Shown piece after piece: positions 5,659 to 7,656 of a stretch of 7,656 nt of DNA. The notes beneath the pieces are model-generated. The model had not been told where the DNA came from and searched no databases. It saw only the letters and a list, made by a program, of their open reading frames with translations. The DNA lies in assembly GCA_937860165.1 (NCBI GenBank), contig CALMBE010000106.1:1-7656 (forward strand), written 5' to 3'. The translations under genes and the position numbers were made by a program. The number at the start of each line of letters is the position of its first letter. Within the stretch, counting starts at the first letter, position 1. This DNA is from an uncultured Planctomycetaceae bacterium. Lineage in GTDB: Bacteria; Planctomycetota; Planctomycetia; Pirellulales; Lacipirellulaceae.

Positions 5659-5735
5659 GGCTGTTGGCTGTCGGCAATTCACCTAGCACCCAGCGCCTCT
5701 CAACTTCTAGCTCTCGACTCTTAGCTCTCGACTCT
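5659..5735. repeat. Short tandem repeats in the phosphatase-yjbQ gap
   Basis: The 14-bp unit TAGCTCTCGACTCT occurs twice in perfect tandem (5708-5721 and 5722-5735), preceded by a partial, diverged copy (CTCTCAACTTC, 5697-5707). Nearer yjbQ, the 7-bp unit GGCTGTY occurs twice (5659-5665 and 5666-5672). Together they occupy much of the 94-bp gap between the phosphatase stop and the yjbQ start. This looks like a decayed minisatellite made by slippage. It would lie in the untranslated RNA if the genes are co-transcribed. No terminator hairpin or promoter is clear here. Confidence 0.65.
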
Positions 5736-5739
5736 CCAC

Positions 5740-7419
5740 CTACTTCCCTTCGACGATCTCAATCATCCGTTTCCCGAGATCAGTCGCGTGCATCATCCCC
5801 GAAAATCGACTCGAACCCGGCCCCGCGCTAATGACCGCCACAGGGGTGCTGGTATGCGTGCCGGTCGCCCACACGACGTGTTGTTGTGCTCCCAAAATAT
5901 GCCCAAGCCGATTCATCCGCAAGTTTTCACCGTACACATAAAATTCTTCTTGGTCGGGAATTTGCGGTACTGTCTTTGTTCCGAGATAAGGATGCCCCTT
6001 ACGATAGTTGCGATTGGGCACGCGCGTGAGCAGATCGGTGGCATCTTTCAAGGATATCCTCAACGGCTTCACCGCTTCATTCACCAGCACCTGCAGTTTT
6101 TCTGCGGTCTGTTCTTTGACCGGCAGGGCGTCAAACTCGGTGAAAATCTGATAGAAACTCTTCCGCTGCCGGGTCAGCCGGTTCAGCACTCGATGGGGAG
6201 CATAGTTAAAGACTGGATGGAACTTTTCGCCTCGAAACACAGCTCCCTGAAGCGGCCTGGCCTTGGGAAGTTCACGCCCCGAGTAGCTAAAACCGAATCC
6301 CCCTGTTTCATGATCCGCGGTGACAAGGACCAATGTGTCGTCGCGTTTGCTGGCCCACTCGGAGACCAGTCTGACCGATTCGTCAAATTGGATCAGCTCC
6401 TGGAGCATGTCCCCGGCGTCGTTGTTGTGCCCAGCCCAATCGATTTGTCCTCCCTCGATCATCAGGAAAAAACCCGCCGGATTTTTTGCGAGAAGTTCCA
6501 ACGCTTTTTCGCTCATTTCCACGAGAGTCGGCTCCGTGCGGACCCCCGCTGCGACGGCGTTCTGCTCGCCAATCGCATCGATCATCTCTGAATTGGCAAA
6601 TAACCCCAGTACTCGGCTCGATTCCACACGTCCAAGTGCCGTGCGGTCGAACACCAACTGATAATCCCCCCGGGCTTCCAGCAGCAAATTCCGATTGTCT
6701 TCCCGCTTCGAGACAGGGTCAAAAGCCCCGCCGATCATTTGCACCATCGCCAGATACGTTGCGGAGTCGCGGTCATTCACAGCTTGAGGCACCCAGTGTC
6801 GGAGACCGCCGCTCAACAAGACATCGCACCGACTGGCGAGCATGTCGACAGCAATTTCATTTTCCATGAAGCGATGTTTCTGATGCGCGGCAAATCCTGC
6901 CGGTGTCGCGTGGGTCATCCGCGTATCCGAGACCAAGCCCGTCGATTTGCCCTTGTCACGCGCAATCTCCAAGACCGTGGGTACTGAATTTCCCCGAAAG
7001 TCGACCCCCACCATTTCGGAGCCCGCCCAGGCACCGGTCGCAAGCTGCGTGGCAGCCGCGGCAGAATCGACAACTATCGCCCCATGGGGTTCGGTCCGCA
7101 CGATCCCAACTTCCCCACAGTCCGCCAGTTCTTCGATCGCCGAAGCCTGCTGAGATTGCTTGGAATAGTTGGTGTAGGCAAAGAGCAATTCCAATTGTTG
7201 CGGACCCATGCCATCGCCGATCATGAGAATCACATTCTTGGCTTTGCCGACCGAACTGTTAGCAACAGGAGCCGCAGGCTGATCCGTCGCGATCACGGTT
7301 TCGGTGACCGGGGGATCAAACGTGGAGCCGTTCTCTTGCCCACGTAGCGAGTCACCGACGCTCCCCCACCAGAAGATGGAGCAACACAGGATTAGAAAAG
7401 CAATTCGGTTACTACGCAT
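5740..7419 (-). CDS. Exported alkaline phosphatase, PhoA superfamily
   Basis: Hydrolyses phosphate monoesters outside the cytoplasm with two zinc ions and one magnesium ion. From ATG 7419 the product has 559 residues. It begins with a signal sequence (MRSNR, hydrophobic stretch about 6-20). Motifs: NVILMIGDGMG (62-72), VVDSAAAATQLATG (116-129) with nucleophile Ser119, THATPAGFAAH (169-179), MIEGGQIDWAGHNND (320-334), TADHETGGF (367-375) and GTHTSTPV (520-527) with the last histidine ligand. His170 and Trp328 stand where E. coli PhoA has Asp153 and Lys328; the same pair occurs in Vibrio alkaline phosphatase. About 150 residues separate the TADHETGG and THTSTP motifs, against about 40 in E. coli, so a large insert is present, perhaps a crown-like loop. 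A TTG at 7434 would add five residues ahead of the signal sequence and is less likely. All catalytic residues are present. Confidence 0.95.
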   Translation of the reverse strand: MRSNRIAFLILCCSIFWWGSVGDSLRGQENGSTFDPPVTETVIATDQPAAPVANSSVGKAKNVILMIGDGMGPQQLELLFAYTNYSKQSQQASAIEELADCGEVGIVRTEPHGAIVVDSAAAATQLATGAWAGSEMVGVDFRGNSVPTVLEIARDKGKSTGLVSDTRMTHATPAGFAAHQKHRFMENEIAVDMLASRCDVLLSGGLRHWVPQAVNDRDSATYLAMVQMIGGAFDPVSKREDNRNLLLEARGDYQLVFDRTALGRVESSRVLGLFANSEMIDAIGEQNAVAAGVRTEPTLVEMSEKALELLAKNPAGFFLMIEGGQIDWAGHNNDAGDMLQELIQFDESVRLVSEWASKRDDTLVLVTADHETGGFGFSYSGRELPKARPLQGAVFRGEKFHPVFNYAPHRVLNRLTRQRKSFYQIFTEFDALPVKEQTAEKLQVLVNEAVKPLRISLKDATDLLTRVPNRNYRKGHPYLGTKTVPQIPDQEEFYVYGENLRMNRLGHILGAQQHVVWATGTHTSTPVAVISAGPGSSRFSGMMHATDLGKRMIEIVEGK

Positions 7420-7456
7420 TGGTGGCTCGCTCAAAATGAAGATTCAGCAAACCTCC

Positions 7457-7462
7457 ATTATA
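7457..7462 (-). promoter_or_regulatory. Candidate -10 element of the phosphatase gene
   Basis: A perfect TATAAT hexamer on the minus strand. Transcription would start near 7450, leaving a leader of about 30 nt before ATG 7419. No good -35 hexamer is present at the 16-18 bp spacing, and no Pho box is convincing, so phosphate control cannot be claimed. A GGAGG at 7456-7452 lies directly after the -10 and too far from the ATG to be its ribosome site. Confidence 0.35.
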
Positions 7463-7593
7463 ACTAGCGCGGATTGTAGGCGAGACTAGCCTCAGGCCAC
7501 TTTTTTCGTGTTTTGAGGACTGACCTAGGCATTCCGTTACCATAGTTTCGCTGTCATTTCCCAGGGCCAATCAGTTTTTCAAGATGAGGGTGC

Positions 7594-7656
7594 CATGGCC
7601 TCGGCGGTACTCCGCTGTGGCCATGTTTTCTCGACGATTCACATGCCCACGCCGGA
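7594..7656. repeat. Palindromic repeat cut by the right edge
   Basis: CATGGCC (7594-7600) pairs with GGCCATG (7619-7625). After one T-T mismatch the stem continues with CGGCGG (7602-7607) against CCGCTG (7612-7617), including one G-T pair, around the loop TACT. A second half-motif, CATGCCCACGCCGGA, runs to the window end and may pair beyond it. The leading GAGGGTGCCATGGCC form resembles 'GGGTGCCA...' intergenic repeats that, from memory, are frequent in planctomycete genomes. Between the phosphatase promoter and this repeat (about 7470-7590) I see no gene. Confidence 0.55.

Noticed and set aside
5226..6591. Open frames of 201 and 267 codons on the plus strand opposite yjbQ and the phosphatase
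   Set aside because: Both are antisense to genes with full sets of family motifs and show no domain of their own.
7484..7510. GCCTCAGGC followed by a T-run as an intrinsic terminator
   Set aside because: The stem is too short, with a one-base centre, and no gene is known to end there.
7550..7556. CTGTCAT as a Pho-box half-site upstream of the phosphatase
   Set aside because: Only one half-site is present, in the opposite orientation to the gene, and no second copy at the 11-bp repeat spacing.

Overview
The window looks like a chromosomal housekeeping segment from a planctomycete, probably of the Pirellulales. This is inferred, not proven. The clues are a small two-helix membrane protein with the N-terminal FHFGLRE pattern common in that phylum, weak or absent Shine-Dalgarno sequences, at least one likely TTG start, and several different palindromic repeats in the gaps between genes. 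No tRNA, rRNA, CRISPR array, transposase, phage gene or toxin gene is visible.

Layout. Positions 1-169 carry a short hairpin and no supported gene. A DUF2007-MoaC fusion (170-880, +) makes a molybdenum cofactor precursor and converges on miaA (930-1859, -), which modifies tRNA. Both stop codons lie in the arms of one nested palindrome. miaA is divergent from hisE (2026-2361, +). hisE is followed by hisG (2540-3394, +), so two of the first enzymes of histidine synthesis are neighbours, but a 152-bp imperfect palindrome lies between them. Positions 3395-3735 hold no gene: two inverted copies of a 'GAAGGG/TAGCCGGGGGT' repeat flank a structured core of about 157 bp. A 66-residue membrane protein (3736-3936, +) then converges on a minus-strand cluster.

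In transcription order the minus-strand cluster is an exported alkaline phosphatase (7419 to 5740), a YjbQ/UPF0047 protein (5645 to 5223) and a MEMO-family protein with an N-terminal PqqD-like domain (5223 to 3943). The last two overlap at TAATG and are probably translationally coupled. A perfect TATAAT hexamer lies upstream of the phosphatase. The right edge (7594-7656) holds part of another palindromic repeat.

Most genes belong to known families. The points that stand out are the DUF2007-MoaC fusion, the coupling of YjbQ to PqqD-MEMO, and the fact that nearly every intergenic gap holds a palindrome of a different family. I found no convincing defence, secretion or biosynthetic system. The YjbQ/PqqD-MEMO pair is the best candidate for an uncharacterised function, and the inverted-repeat block at 3410-3700 is the best candidate for an undescribed element.
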